A stretch of DNA of 47,122 nt from assembly GCF_009765905.1 (NCBI RefSeq), contig NZ_LMUO01000007.1, forward strand, positions 20,043 through 67,164, written 5' to 3'. Numbering within the stretch: the first letter of the stretch is position 1; each line of letters opens with the position of its first letter. The translations under genes were made by a program, and so were the position numbers. Shown here one piece after another: positions 9,352-16,486 of this stretch. This DNA comes from Mucilaginibacter sp. L196 (GTDB lineage: Bacteria; Bacteroidota; Bacteroidia; Sphingobacteriales; Sphingobacteriaceae). The notes under the pieces were generated by a model that was not told the DNA's origin, searched no databases, and saw only the letters and a program-made list of their open reading frames with translations.

Positions 9352-9488
9352 TACTCACCCGGCTACGCTACGCTGGCCGACCTCTCTACGCCGGTGGCGC
9401 AAAGAGGTGAAAAATATATTCTAGTTTCCCTCTTTGTCGCGTAGCGATAGAGAGGGTGGTCGAGCGAAGCAAGGCCGGGTGAGTCGAC
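9352..9488. repeat. Family E palindromic repeat, copy E3 (full)
   Basis: It has the same outer ACTCACCCG.../...CGGGTGAGT arms and inner GACCTCTCT.../...AGAGAGGG pairs as E1, with diverged centre sequence. It lies in the divergent region between cphB and cphA, upstream of the proposed cphA promoter. The rest of the 9167-9603 gap is AT-rich with no gene. Confidence 0.8.
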
Positions 9489-9549
9489 GGGATGGTCATT
9501 CAAGATGGTGTAAAATATTTAATTTTTCACCACAAAAAATCTTGTTAGC

Positions 9550-9578
9550 TTGTTACAGGTTTAGATTTAGTAAATTTA
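9550..9578 (+). promoter_or_regulatory. Possible cphA promoter (TTG-N18-TAAATTTA)
   Basis: A TTG at 9550-9552 and TAAATTTA at 9571-9578 are spaced by 18 bp, close to the Bacteroidota TTG / TAnnTTTG pattern. The last base deviates from consensus. The start codon is about 25 bp downstream. Confidence 0.4.
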
Positions 9579-9603
9579 AGCCCTTAACATTGAAAAGCAC
9601 TTT

Positions 9604-12231
9604 ATGAAAATAGAAAATATACAGGTATTGCGCGGGCCGAACATTTGGAGTGGGAGCCGTAAAAAGTTAATCCAGATGCGGTTGGACTTGCAGGAACTTG
9701 AGCATAAGCCTACTAATAAAATAGATGGCTTTTATGAGCGCCTTAAAGCATTGATACCAAGTTTGCAGGAGCACCGTTGCTCTCCGGGTGTGCCGGGGGG
9801 ATTTTATCAGCGTATTGTTGCCGGTACCTGGATGGGGCATGTGATTGAGCATATTGCTTTGGAGATACAAACCCTTGCGGGGATGGATACCGGCTATGGC
9901 CGCACACGAGAGACCAAAACTGTCGGGGTTTATAACGTGGTGTTTACTTATCTGGAAGAAAAAGTGGGTATTTATGCTGCCGAAGCAGCTGTACGTATTG
10001 CCGAGACTTTAATTACCGGTGAGGATTACGATTTGGAGTATGATATACAGCAAATGCGCGAGATTCGTGAGGCTACCCGTTTGGGGCCAAGTACGGGCTC
10101 AATAGTAGAGGAAGCTATCGCCAGGGATATTCCGTGGATCAGGTTGAATAATCAATCGCTGGTGCAATTAGGGTATGGTAAAAACCAGGTGCGTTTTCGT
10201 GCTACTATGACGGAGAAAACTAGCTGTATTGCGGTTGACATCGCCAGCAATAAAGAAGAAACTAAACGCCTTTTACAAGAGCAGGCTATTCCGGTTGCTA
10301 AGGGTATTACCATATCTTCAACTGAGGGTGTGGATGAAGCTATCCGCAGAGTGGGCTTTCCGTTGGTGTTTAAACCGCTGGATGGCAACCATGGTCGTGG
10401 CATTTCTATCAATATAAAAAACCATGAAGATGCTGTTGAAGCATATGAATTCGCCGCCAAAATATCGCGCAAGGTGATTGTGGAGCGATATGTGACCGGT
10501 TATGATTTCAGGGTTTTGGTTATTGATAATAAAATGGTGGCGGCAGCCCTGCGCGATCCGGCGCATGTGAAGGGTGATGGTACATCAACAGTGCAACAAC
10601 TCATCGACATTGAAAATACAGACCCGCGCCGTGGTTACGGGCATGAAAATGTGTTGACTTTAATAACTGTAGACAGGGATACCTTGGATCTGTTAGAGAA
10701 AAAGGGTTATACGTTGGATACTGTTCCGGCAGCAGGTGAAAAGGTGTTTGTAAAATCGACAGCTAACCTGAGTACCGGCGGAACATCTGTTGATGTAACC
10801 GACCATGTGCACCCGCAAAATATTTTTATTTGTGAACGGATTTCGAAAATTATCGGGCTGGATATATGCGGTATTGATATTATGGCCGAAAACCTGACCG
10901 AGCCGTTAACCGAAAACGGTGGTGTGGTATTGGAAGTGAATGCCGCGCCGGGCTTCAGGATGCACATCGCGCCGAGCGAAGGCTTACCACGTAACGTGGC
11001 CGGGCATGTTATTGATATGTTGTATCCACAGGGCAAATCGTCGCGCATACCTATTATAGCGGTTACAGGTACTAATGGCAAAACTACCACCACCCGTTTA
11101 ATAGCGCATATTGTTAAAAATAATGGACATAGAGTAGGCTTTACCACATCTGATGGTATCTACGTACAAAATAACATGATGCTGAAGGGCGATACTACAG
11201 GTCCGGTAAGTTCTGAGTTTATTTTGAAAGATCCTACGGTTGATTTCGCGGTGCTGGAAACGGCTCGTGGTGGGATATTACGCTCGGGCTTGGGATTTGG
11301 CTTTTGCGATATAGGCGTGGTTACCAATATACAGGAAGACCATTTGGGCCTGGCTGATATTCATACTTTGGAAGATTTGGCACGGGTGAAAAGTGTGATC
11401 ATCAATGCGGTTAAAAAGGATGGCTGGGGCGTTTTGAATGCGGATAATGAGTATTGCGTGCGCATTGGCAAAAAAGCTAGTTGCAACATCGCTTATTTCA
11501 GCATGAATGAGAATAACCCGGTGATCAGGGCGCATTGCAAAAAAGGCGGCATTGCCTGCGTTCATGAAAATGGCTTTATCACCATTAAAAAAGGCGACTG
11601 GAAAATACGTGTACAACGCACTATACAAATCCCGCTGACTTTTGGTGGTACCGTTCCGTTTATGATTGAGAATGTGATGGCGGCAACCTTAGCTACATTT
11701 TTATGGGGCTTTAAAACGGAGGACATTAAAATCTCGCTCGAAACCTTTATACCGTCGGCAGCGCAAACACCGGGCAGGATGAATATTTTTGAGTTCAAGG
11801 ATTTTAGGTTCATGATTGATTTTGCCCATAACCCGGATGGTTACAGAGGCATAAAAGAATTTTTAAGGCACGTGGATTCGCCACTGAAAATTGGCATCAT
11901 AGCCGGTACCGGCGACAGGCGCGATGAGGACATCCGCGAACTGGGTAAGCTATCGGCAGAGATGTTTGATTATATCATCCTGCGGCAGGAAAAACACCTG
12001 CGTGGCCGTACCGAGGAAAATATATTATCACTATTAAAAGAGGGTATATTGTCGGTTGATGCCAACAAGCAATTTGAGGTAGTACCTAAAGAGATTGATG
12101 CCATTAAGCACGCGATGAGTCTGGCCAAGCCGGGCACCTTTATTACCGCGCTAAGTGATGTGGTAGATAACGCTATTGAAACGGTACAGAATTACCAGGA
12201 GCAGGAAAGGAATGGGTTGTTTAATGTGTAG
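9604..12231 (+). CDS. cphA: Cyanophycin synthetase (CphA1 type)
   Basis: 875 residues, full CphA1 length. It builds cyanophycin by adding Asp to the backbone and Arg to the side chain, using one ATP each. The N-terminal domain (about 1-160) begins with the family signature LRGPNIWS and includes SPGVPGGF and GYGRTRET. The ATP-grasp domain (about 165-470) has KPLDGNHGRGI (257-267), identical in layout to cyanobacterial CphA. The Mur ligase-like domain (about 480-875) has the P-loop GTNGKTTTT (489-497, Lys493), ETARGGILR and DFAHNPDGY. All catalytic blocks are intact. It is divergent from cphB and the isoaspartyl peptidase gene, so synthesis and mobilisation genes are neighbours. No primer or regulatory gene is visible. 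Confidence 0.96.
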   Translation: MKIENIQVLRGPNIWSGSRKKLIQMRLDLQELEHKPTNKIDGFYERLKALIPSLQEHRCSPGVPGGFYQRIVAGTWMGHVIEHIALEIQTLAGMDTGYGRTRETKTVGVYNVVFTYLEEKVGIYAAEAAVRIAETLITGEDYDLEYDIQQMREIREATRLGPSTGSIVEEAIARDIPWIRLNNQSLVQLGYGKNQVRFRATMTEKTSCIAVDIASNKEETKRLLQEQAIPVAKGITISSTEGVDEAIRRVGFPLVFKPLDGNHGRGISINIKNHEDAVEAYEFAAKISRKVIVERYVTGYDFRVLVIDNKMVAAALRDPAHVKGDGTSTVQQLIDIENTDPRRGYGHENVLTLITVDRDTLDLLEKKGYTLDTVPAAGEKVFVKSTANLSTGGTSVDVTDHVHPQNIFICERISKIIGLDICGIDIMAENLTEPLTENGGVVLEVNAAPGFRMHIAPSEGLPRNVAGHVIDMLYPQGKSSRIPIIAVTGTNGKTTTTRLIAHIVKNNGHRVGFTTSDGIYVQNNMMLKGDTTGPVSSEFILKDPTVDFAVLETARGGILRSGLGFGFCDIGVVTNIQEDHLGLADIHTLEDLARVKSVIINAVKKDGWGVLNADNEYCVRIGKKASCNIAYFSMNENNPVIRAHCKKGGIACVHENGFITIKKGDWKIRVQRTIQIPLTFGGTVPFMIENVMAATLATFLWGFKTEDIKISLETFIPSAAQTPGRMNIFEFKDFRFMIDFAHNPDGYRGIKEFLRHVDSPLKIGIIAGTGDRRDEDIRELGKLSAEMFDYIILRQEKHLRGRTEENILSLLKEGILSVDANKQFEVVPKEIDAIKHAMSLAKPGTFITALSDVVDNAIETVQNYQEQERNGLFNV

Positions 12232-12234
12232 GTT

Positions 12235-12439
12235 AGTGGTGCGGTGAAAACACCATGGGTGTTCGGAAGATGAGATTTGCTTCTTTTCCAATGAATTTTT
12301 TATTAAAAATGATTTGTCATTCTGAGCGGAGCGAAGAATCTGTAAGGTGTGAACTACTTTACAGATTCTTCGCTCCGCTCAACATGACACCTTTTTTAAT
12401 CTTCCGAACACCTGTGGTGAAAACACCGACCACAAGCTG
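12235..12439. repeat. Family F repeat, split halves flanking a B copy (F1)
   Basis: The left half (12235-12271) reads AGTGGTGCGGTGAAAACACC...GGTGTTCGGAAGAT. The right half (12399-12439) reads ATCTTCCGAACACC...GGTGAAAACACCGACCAC. The two halves are inverted partners via GGTGTTCGGAAGAT/ATCTTCCGAACACC, and copy B2 sits between them. The composite could terminate cphA transcription. Confidence 0.75.
12315..12389. repeat. Family B palindromic repeat, copy B2
   Basis: TGTCATTCTGAGCGGAGCG leads into AAGAATCTGTAA; the right arm TTTACAGATTCTTCGCTCCG follows, ending AACATGACA. It is nested inside the split F1 element. Confidence 0.82.
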
Positions 12440-12456
12440 AACTTCATAAATAAAAT

Positions 12457-12532
12457 TGTCATGCTGAGGGACGAAGCATCTGTACAGATGTAAACTACTT
12501 TACAGATTCTTCGCTAACGCTCAGAATAACAA
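12457..12532. repeat. Family B palindromic repeat, copy B3
   Basis: It has TTGTCATGCTGAGGGACGAA on the left and TTCTTCGCTAACGCTCAG on the right around the conserved GTAAACTACTTTAC core. The 12232-12622 gap is almost entirely repeats (F1, B2, B3, C1). Confidence 0.8.
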
Positions 12533-12553
12533 TTGAGTAGGCAATTTAATTCA

Positions 12554-12586
12554 AGATTTACGAAGTTTTTAAAACTTCGTAAATCT
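12554..12586. repeat. Family C short palindrome, copy C1
   Basis: AGATTTACGAAGTTTT followed by its mirror AAAACTTCGTAAATCT gives a near-perfect 16-bp hairpin with almost no loop. Copies are also at 15497-15529 and 18515-18547. Confidence 0.8.
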
Positions 12587-12622
12587 ATACTGCGAGGAGT
12601 TTACCTGAGATTAAGATTTTTA

Positions 12623-13069
12623 ATGAAAAAAGAAGATTTGATAATACTGCTTAATAGCCTATTGCTTCCTTTGAATTTTAAAAAGAAGGGAAATAATTGG
12701 TTGTTTAATGGGGAAATACTTTCGAAGGTGGTCAATCTTCAAAAATCTGATTTTGGAAATTACTATTACCTTAATTACGGTTTTACAATTGCAAAGCTTG
12801 AATTGACTACAACGACACATATTCATTATCGTTTAGCTTCTACAAATTCCGAAGAAAATATAAGAATAAAGGATTTGCTTGATTTAGAAAGCAATATTGA
12901 GCCTGAACAACGAATTTTCGAGTTGGAAAATTTGATTAAAGAAAAGATTATTAATCAAATGACAGATATAAATAATGAGGCTGAATTATTATCAGAAATA
13001 AAAAAAATGCCTTATTCGAGTATAATCCCATTAGTGGTAAAGCAACACTTTAATTTATCAGAATGGTAG
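12623..13069 (+). CDS. DUF4304 domain-containing protein
   Basis: 148 residues from the ATG at 12623. LNFKKKGNNW followed by VVNLQKSDFGNYYYLNYGF is the recognisable DUF4304 pattern. It is soluble, with no signal peptide. A 30-residue longer reading starting at 12533 is rejected because those residues are encoded by repeat C1. The coding sequence is visibly more AT-rich than the flanking SDR and cphA genes, which suggests relatively recent acquisition. The function of DUF4304 is unknown; some small DUF proteins of this size act as immunity proteins, but no toxin gene is near. A GGAG at about 12596, some 24 bp upstream, is too far to be a normal ribosome site. Confidence 0.75.
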   Translation: MKKEDLIILLNSLLLPLNFKKKGNNWLFNGEILSKVVNLQKSDFGNYYYLNYGFTIAKLELTTTTHIHYRLASTNSEENIRIKDLLDLESNIEPEQRIFELENLIKEKIINQMTDINNEAELLSEIKKMPYSSIIPLVVKQHFNLSEW

Positions 13070-13085
13070 TTTAAACCGACCAACT

Positions 13086-13826
13086 ATGCAAAACAACATA
13101 AAAGATAAAGTAATCATCATCACCGGTGCAAGCAGCGGGATAGGGGAGGCAACTGCTTTGCTGCTGGCAGAGCATGGCGCGAAAGTAGTGCTTGGTGCAC
13201 GCCGGGCTGATAAACTGGAGGCATTGGCAAAGCGCATTCTAACCGCAGGTGGTGAAGCGATTTTTGCAGAAACAGATATTAAAAAACGGGATGATCTAAC
13301 CGCTTTGGTAAAATTGGCAGTTGATCATTTTGGCAAGCTGGATGTAATCATTAATAATGCAGGCATCGGCCCTATCTCGCTTTTTGACGATTTGCGGGTG
13401 GAGGATTGGGACGAAATGATCGATGTAAATATTAAGGGCACTTTATATGGTATCGCGGCGGCGTTGCCTGTTTTCCGTAAGCAAGGTTTTGGGCATGTGG
13501 TGAATGTGATTTCTACCGCCGGACTTAAAATTGTACCGCAGCAGGGTGTGTATGCTGCTACTAAGAATGCAGTGCGTACTATTACCGAGGCTTTGCACCA
13601 GGAAGCCGGTCCTGATTTGCGTGTAACGGGTGTTTCGCCGGGCTTTGTGCATACTGATTTCGCGGAATCTATGACCAACCCCGAGGTTAAAGCTCAAATC
13701 ATAGCAGCAAGGGATAAAATGGCTATCACGCCGGATGCCATCGCGCGTGCTATCGCTTTCGCTATTGAGCAACCTGCCAATGTTGATGTGGGCGATATTG
13801 TGGTGCGGCCTACGGCACAGGGGTAA
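13086..13826 (+). CDS. SDR family NAD(P)-dependent oxidoreductase
   Basis: 246 residues, classical short-chain dehydrogenase. The cofactor motif TGASSGIG is at 13-20, NNAG at about 90-93, and the catalytic Ser143, Tyr156 and Lys160 (YAATK) are all present. PGFVHTDF near 185-192 is the usual post-active-site loop. Residues ARR at 38-40 after the second strand favour NADP(H) over NAD. The substrate cannot be read from sequence. It starts 17 bp after the DUF4304 stop but differs in base composition, so a shared operon is doubtful. Confidence 0.92.
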   Translation: MQNNIKDKVIIITGASSGIGEATALLLAEHGAKVVLGARRADKLEALAKRILTAGGEAIFAETDIKKRDDLTALVKLAVDHFGKLDVIINNAGIGPISLFDDLRVEDWDEMIDVNIKGTLYGIAAALPVFRKQGFGHVVNVISTAGLKIVPQQGVYAATKNAVRTITEALHQEAGPDLRVTGVSPGFVHTDFAESMTNPEVKAQIIAARDKMAITPDAIARAIAFAIEQPANVDVGDIVVRPTAQG

Positions 13827-13860
13827 TATTTTTAGCTCCCGCAGGGTCATCTAAATAATA

Positions 13861-13934
13861 TTGTCATGCTGAGGAACGAAGTATCTGTACAGGTAAACTA
13901 CTTTACAGATTCTTCGCGATGCTCAGAATGACAA
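13861..13934. repeat. Family B palindromic repeat, copy B4
   Basis: Left arm TTGTCATGCTGAGGAACGAA, core GTAAACTACTTTAC, right arm AGATTCTTCGCGATGCTCAG ending AATGACAA. It lies downstream of the SDR gene. Confidence 0.8.
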
Positions 13935-13950
13935 GGGGAAATAAAAGGTT

Positions 13951-14039
13951 TTGTCATTCTGAGGAACGAAGAATCTTCTTCGACTTGCAGAGTTCGACTT
14001 TCGCTTTTAGAAAATTCTTCGCTACGCTCAGAATAACAA
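13951..14039. repeat. Family B palindromic repeat, copy B5 (variant loop)
   Basis: The arms are as in B4 (TTGTCATTCTGAGGAACGAA / AATTCTTCGCTACGCTCAGA), but the central GTAAACTACTTTAC is replaced by an unrelated ~35 bp sequence. It is 16 bp from B4. The remaining 14040-14181 shows no gene. Confidence 0.78.
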
Positions 14040-14181
14040 TGGGGTGAACGAATGCCACGTGCTTTCTCTAAATAAATGTACCTATAAAGTTCATTTCTGG
14101 GGGCTCAAAAAACAAACTACAATCTTTTGAGTTAACAATGTCGTATCTTGTAAAAATCACCTAGTTTAACTATTCAACTGA

Positions 14182-15384
14182 ATGGATCAATCACTTTTAA
14201 GAACAAATGAAGAAGACAGATTAGCTGCGCTTCATTCGTATGATATATTTGACTCGGGCGAAGAGAAAGATTTTGATGCACTTACTTCATTAGCATCGGC
14301 TATTTGCCAGATACCCATAGCGCTCATCACTTTTATTGATGATAAGCGGCAGTGGTTTAAATCGCATCACGGTACCGAAGTTACCGAAAACCTGCGTGAA
14401 TTATCCTTTTGCACCCATGCTATCGAATCCGGCGAGGACATTATGGTGATACCTGATCCATCGCGCGATGAGCGGTTTGCCAATAACCCGATGGTTACCG
14501 GGCCAACTAAAGTGGCTTTTTATGCCGGCGTACCTTTAATTAATGAAGATGGTTATGCCCTGGGTACTTTATGTGTGCTCGATCAGCAAACGCATACACT
14601 ATCAATCCAACAAATTGAAGCTTTAAAAACTTTGGCTAAGCAAGTGGTTGATAAAATTGAGCTGCGCAGGAAAGTTTTAACATTGGAAAAAGCTAACCAG
14701 GAATTGCTTAACTCTAATGTGCTGATCCAGAAGTTCGCCTCTATGGCGGCGCACGATATTAAAAACCCGCTCAGTACCATTATGCTAACCTCGCAAGCGC
14801 TTAAAATACGCCTCGATAAAATGCAGAATGAAGGCTGCCAGCGTTTGGTCGACCTGAATATTACGTCCACCAAAAACCTGCTTGGGTTGGTAGATGAGAT
14901 GCTGGAGTACTCTAAATCGCCATCGTTATTAATCACCAAAAAGCAGCAAGTTGACTTAAACAGCCTTTTACGAAAAGTGATAGCCATGGTGGCGGTGCCG
15001 GAAAATATTGAAATTATTCTGCCAGAGGAAAATCACAGCCTTTATGTCTCCATTATAGTGTTTGAGCAAATCATGCTTAATTTACTAAGCAATGCCATAA
15101 GGTATAATAACAAAGAGCAGGGTTATGTGAAGATAGCTTTTGAACAGGACGAGGAATTTTACCGCTTTGAGGTAGAGGATAATGGCATTGGCATTGCCGA
15201 GCAATATCACGAAAAAATATTCGGCAATAACTTTACCCTAAAAACAACCGACCGCTACAATGACAAAGGTTCGGGCATTGGCTTGTCTACGGTTAAAGAC
15301 TTGCTGGGCGTATTGAATGGCAATATCTCGGTGCGGTCGGTACCCGGCGAGGGGGCTACGTTTTTCGCTACGCTTAAAAAGTAG
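14182..15384 (+). CDS. Cytosolic GAF-domain sensor histidine kinase
   Basis: 400 residues with no membrane segment. An N-terminal GAF domain (about 25-160) has the SFCTHAI and VPLINEDGYALGTLCVLD blocks typical of GAF modules in such kinases. A short coiled linker leads to HisKA, with the phospho-acceptor His191 in MAAHDIKNPL. The HATPase domain has the N-box LLSNAIRY (Asn304), DNGIGI (333-338) and GSGIGLS (363-369). All catalytic motifs are intact. No response regulator gene is adjacent, so it is an orphan kinase. The ligand of the GAF domain is unknown. Confidence 0.92.
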   Translation: MDQSLLRTNEEDRLAALHSYDIFDSGEEKDFDALTSLASAICQIPIALITFIDDKRQWFKSHHGTEVTENLRELSFCTHAIESGEDIMVIPDPSRDERFANNPMVTGPTKVAFYAGVPLINEDGYALGTLCVLDQQTHTLSIQQIEALKTLAKQVVDKIELRRKVLTLEKANQELLNSNVLIQKFASMAAHDIKNPLSTIMLTSQALKIRLDKMQNEGCQRLVDLNITSTKNLLGLVDEMLEYSKSPSLLITKKQQVDLNSLLRKVIAMVAVPENIEIILPEENHSLYVSIIVFEQIMLNLLSNAIRYNNKEQGYVKIAFEQDEEFYRFEVEDNGIGIAEQYHEKIFGNNFTLKTTDRYNDKGSGIGLSTVKDLLGVLNGNISVRSVPGEGATFFATLKK

Positions 15385-15400
15385 GACTATCTTTTAATTT

Positions 15401-15478
15401 TTGTCATTCTGAGCATAGCGAAGAATCTGTACGAGCGTAAACTACTTTACAGATTCTTCGCTATGCTCAGAATGACAA
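15401..15478. repeat. Family B palindromic repeat, copy B6
   Basis: Nearly perfect arms: TTGTCATTCTGAGCATAGCG into AAGAATCTGTA, then TACAGATTCTTCGCTATGCT into CAGAATGACAA, with the conserved core. It lies between convergent genes. Confidence 0.85.
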
Positions 15479-15496
15479 TAGGTATTTGTTGTAAAC

Positions 15497-15529
15497 AGAT
15501 TTACGAAGTTTTTAAAACTTCGTAAATCT
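15497..15529. repeat. Family C short palindrome, copy C2
   Basis: The sequence is identical to C1 at 12554-12586, 2.9 kb away. Confidence 0.8.
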
Positions 15530-15560
15530 TAGGGTTGCTAAGGTCAATTCTTGCTTAAAT

Positions 15561-15591
15561 TAGTGGTGCGGAAAACACCAACCACAGGCTG
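15561..15591. repeat. Family F repeat, solo piece, copy F2
   Basis: TAGTGGTGCGGAAAACACCA followed by ACCACAGGCTG matches the F1 right half (ACACCGACCACAAGCTG). It lies 4 bp from the end of the membrane protein gene. Confidence 0.65.
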
Positions 15592-15594
15592 TAA

Positions 15595-16197
15595 TTAATC
15601 GAGCTCCGGGGTTTCCACAATCATTTCTTCAGATGTTGGAGGTAATGGATTGCTCATTGGTCTGTATGCACCTTTATCTATAAACCTGATTACAAGTGGT
15701 GAAAACAAAAGTAAAACTCCAAGTACCAATGCAATTGCTGCGGTTACGCCAAATCCCCAAATTGGATTCAATTTATCAGAAAAAATGTATTTAATATAAC
15801 CAATATAATGGATAAGGTCATATTTTCCCGGGATAGACCTGTAATATTTTAATATTAAAAAGGCAGCTAAAAATGCAATTATTGAATTAAGCCAAAACCA
15901 TTTCATTTTTAATGTTATTGCTAATGAAAGTAGAAATGCGCCGAATAATCCAATTATTACTAATAAATGCAGTCGCATATCATCTCCGTCAAGTCTGATA
16001 CCTAAATCGGGATAAATGTGTGCAATAGGCGTTATTTCTTTTAAAGTCCAATGAATAGTGTATGCCTTTTCAATAACACGGAGGAATTTATAATCGTATA
16101 AGATCGCAAACGCCCTAAAAGCATCCATAAATAACCATATAGCTAAAAAGTGAATAACAATCAATCGCCAGTTTAATTTGCGTAATAAGGTTTTCAT
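15595..16197 (-). CDS. Four-helix membrane protein, unknown
   Basis: 200 residues, no family recognised. Hydrophobic segments lie at about 11-32, 74-95, 99-117 and 146-170. A soluble stretch sits between the first two, and a Pro/Glu-rich acidic tail at the C-terminus. The N-terminus is basic (MKTLLRKLNWR), suggesting an N-in orientation. A TAGATTTG promoter element ends 5 bp before the ATG. It is convergent with the histidine kinase and base composition is AT-rich. No function proposed. Confidence 0.75.
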   Translation of the reverse strand: MKTLLRKLNWRLIVIHFLAIWLFMDAFRAFAILYDYKFLRVIEKAYTIHWTLKEITPIAHIYPDLGIRLDGDDMRLHLLVIIGLFGAFLLSLAITLKMKWFWLNSIIAFLAAFLILKYYRSIPGKYDLIHYIGYIKYIFSDKLNPIWGFGVTAAIALVLGVLLLFSPLVIRFIDKGAYRPMSNPLPPTSEEMIVETPELD

Positions 16198-16202
16198 TCA
16201 AT

Positions 16203-16210
16203 CAAATCTA
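16203..16210 (-). promoter_or_regulatory. TAnnTTTG promoter element (minus strand TAGATTTG)
   Basis: On the minus strand TAGATTTG is followed by five bases and then the ATG of the membrane protein gene. Initiation 4-6 nt after the element would give a leaderless or nearly leaderless mRNA. No -33 TTG is evident. Confidence 0.45.
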
Positions 16211-16444
16211 ACAAATATTTGATGTTATTTTAGTGATTAGAAAAGGCCTGGCAAAGAAAAAACGTGTTCCAAAACCTCAATTTTTTGTTGATTTTTTGAT
16301 CAAAAAAGACTTAAAATCGATGCTTTTTTAGCCTTTTTCAATCAAAAAATGACTGTTTAACCTGCTTTTACGACTTAAAACGGTCAAAATATAATCTAAA
16401 AATGCTGTTTTTAGCCTGTTTTAGGCATAAAAACGACTCAAAAG
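16211..16444. other. AT-rich gap with diffuse internal repeats, no gene seen
   Basis: Two roughly similar stretches occur: TAAAATCGATGCTTTTTTAG (16313-16332) and a later TAAAAATGCTGTTTTTAGCC (16397-16416). Both contain A-runs and T-runs flanking GC. I find no ORF with protein-like composition and no RNA gene. Confidence 0.45.
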
Positions 16445-16485
16445 TGTACCAACTGTACCACGTGTACCATTTGTATCATGGTACA
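16445..16485. repeat. Tandem 9-bp repeats (iteron-like)
   Basis: TGTACCA recurs at 16445, 16454 and 16463, and TGTATCA at 16472, always 9 bp apart. An inverted TGGTACA follows at 16479-16485. The array ends at the stop codon of the AlkA-like gene on the minus strand, so it lies just beyond that gene's 3' end. Confidence 0.75.
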
Positions 16486-16486
16486 G

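Noticed and set aside
10707..11147. 146-residue antisense ORF within cphA
   Set aside because: Shadow of a conserved coding region; cphA has all catalytic motifs in the other frame.
12255..12440. Possible 61-residue protein with a CHSERSEES segment
   Set aside because: It is entirely made of F and B repeat sequence; such peptides are translations of the palindromes, not real genes.
12533..12622. N-terminal 30-residue extension of the DUF4304 protein
   Set aside because: It is encoded by repeat C1 and basic low-complexity sequence; the family start fits the ATG at 12623.
12235..14039. CRISPR array, suggested by repeated palindromes
   Set aside because: Repeats belong to different families with irregular spacing and internal symmetry; there are no unique equal-length spacers and no cas genes.
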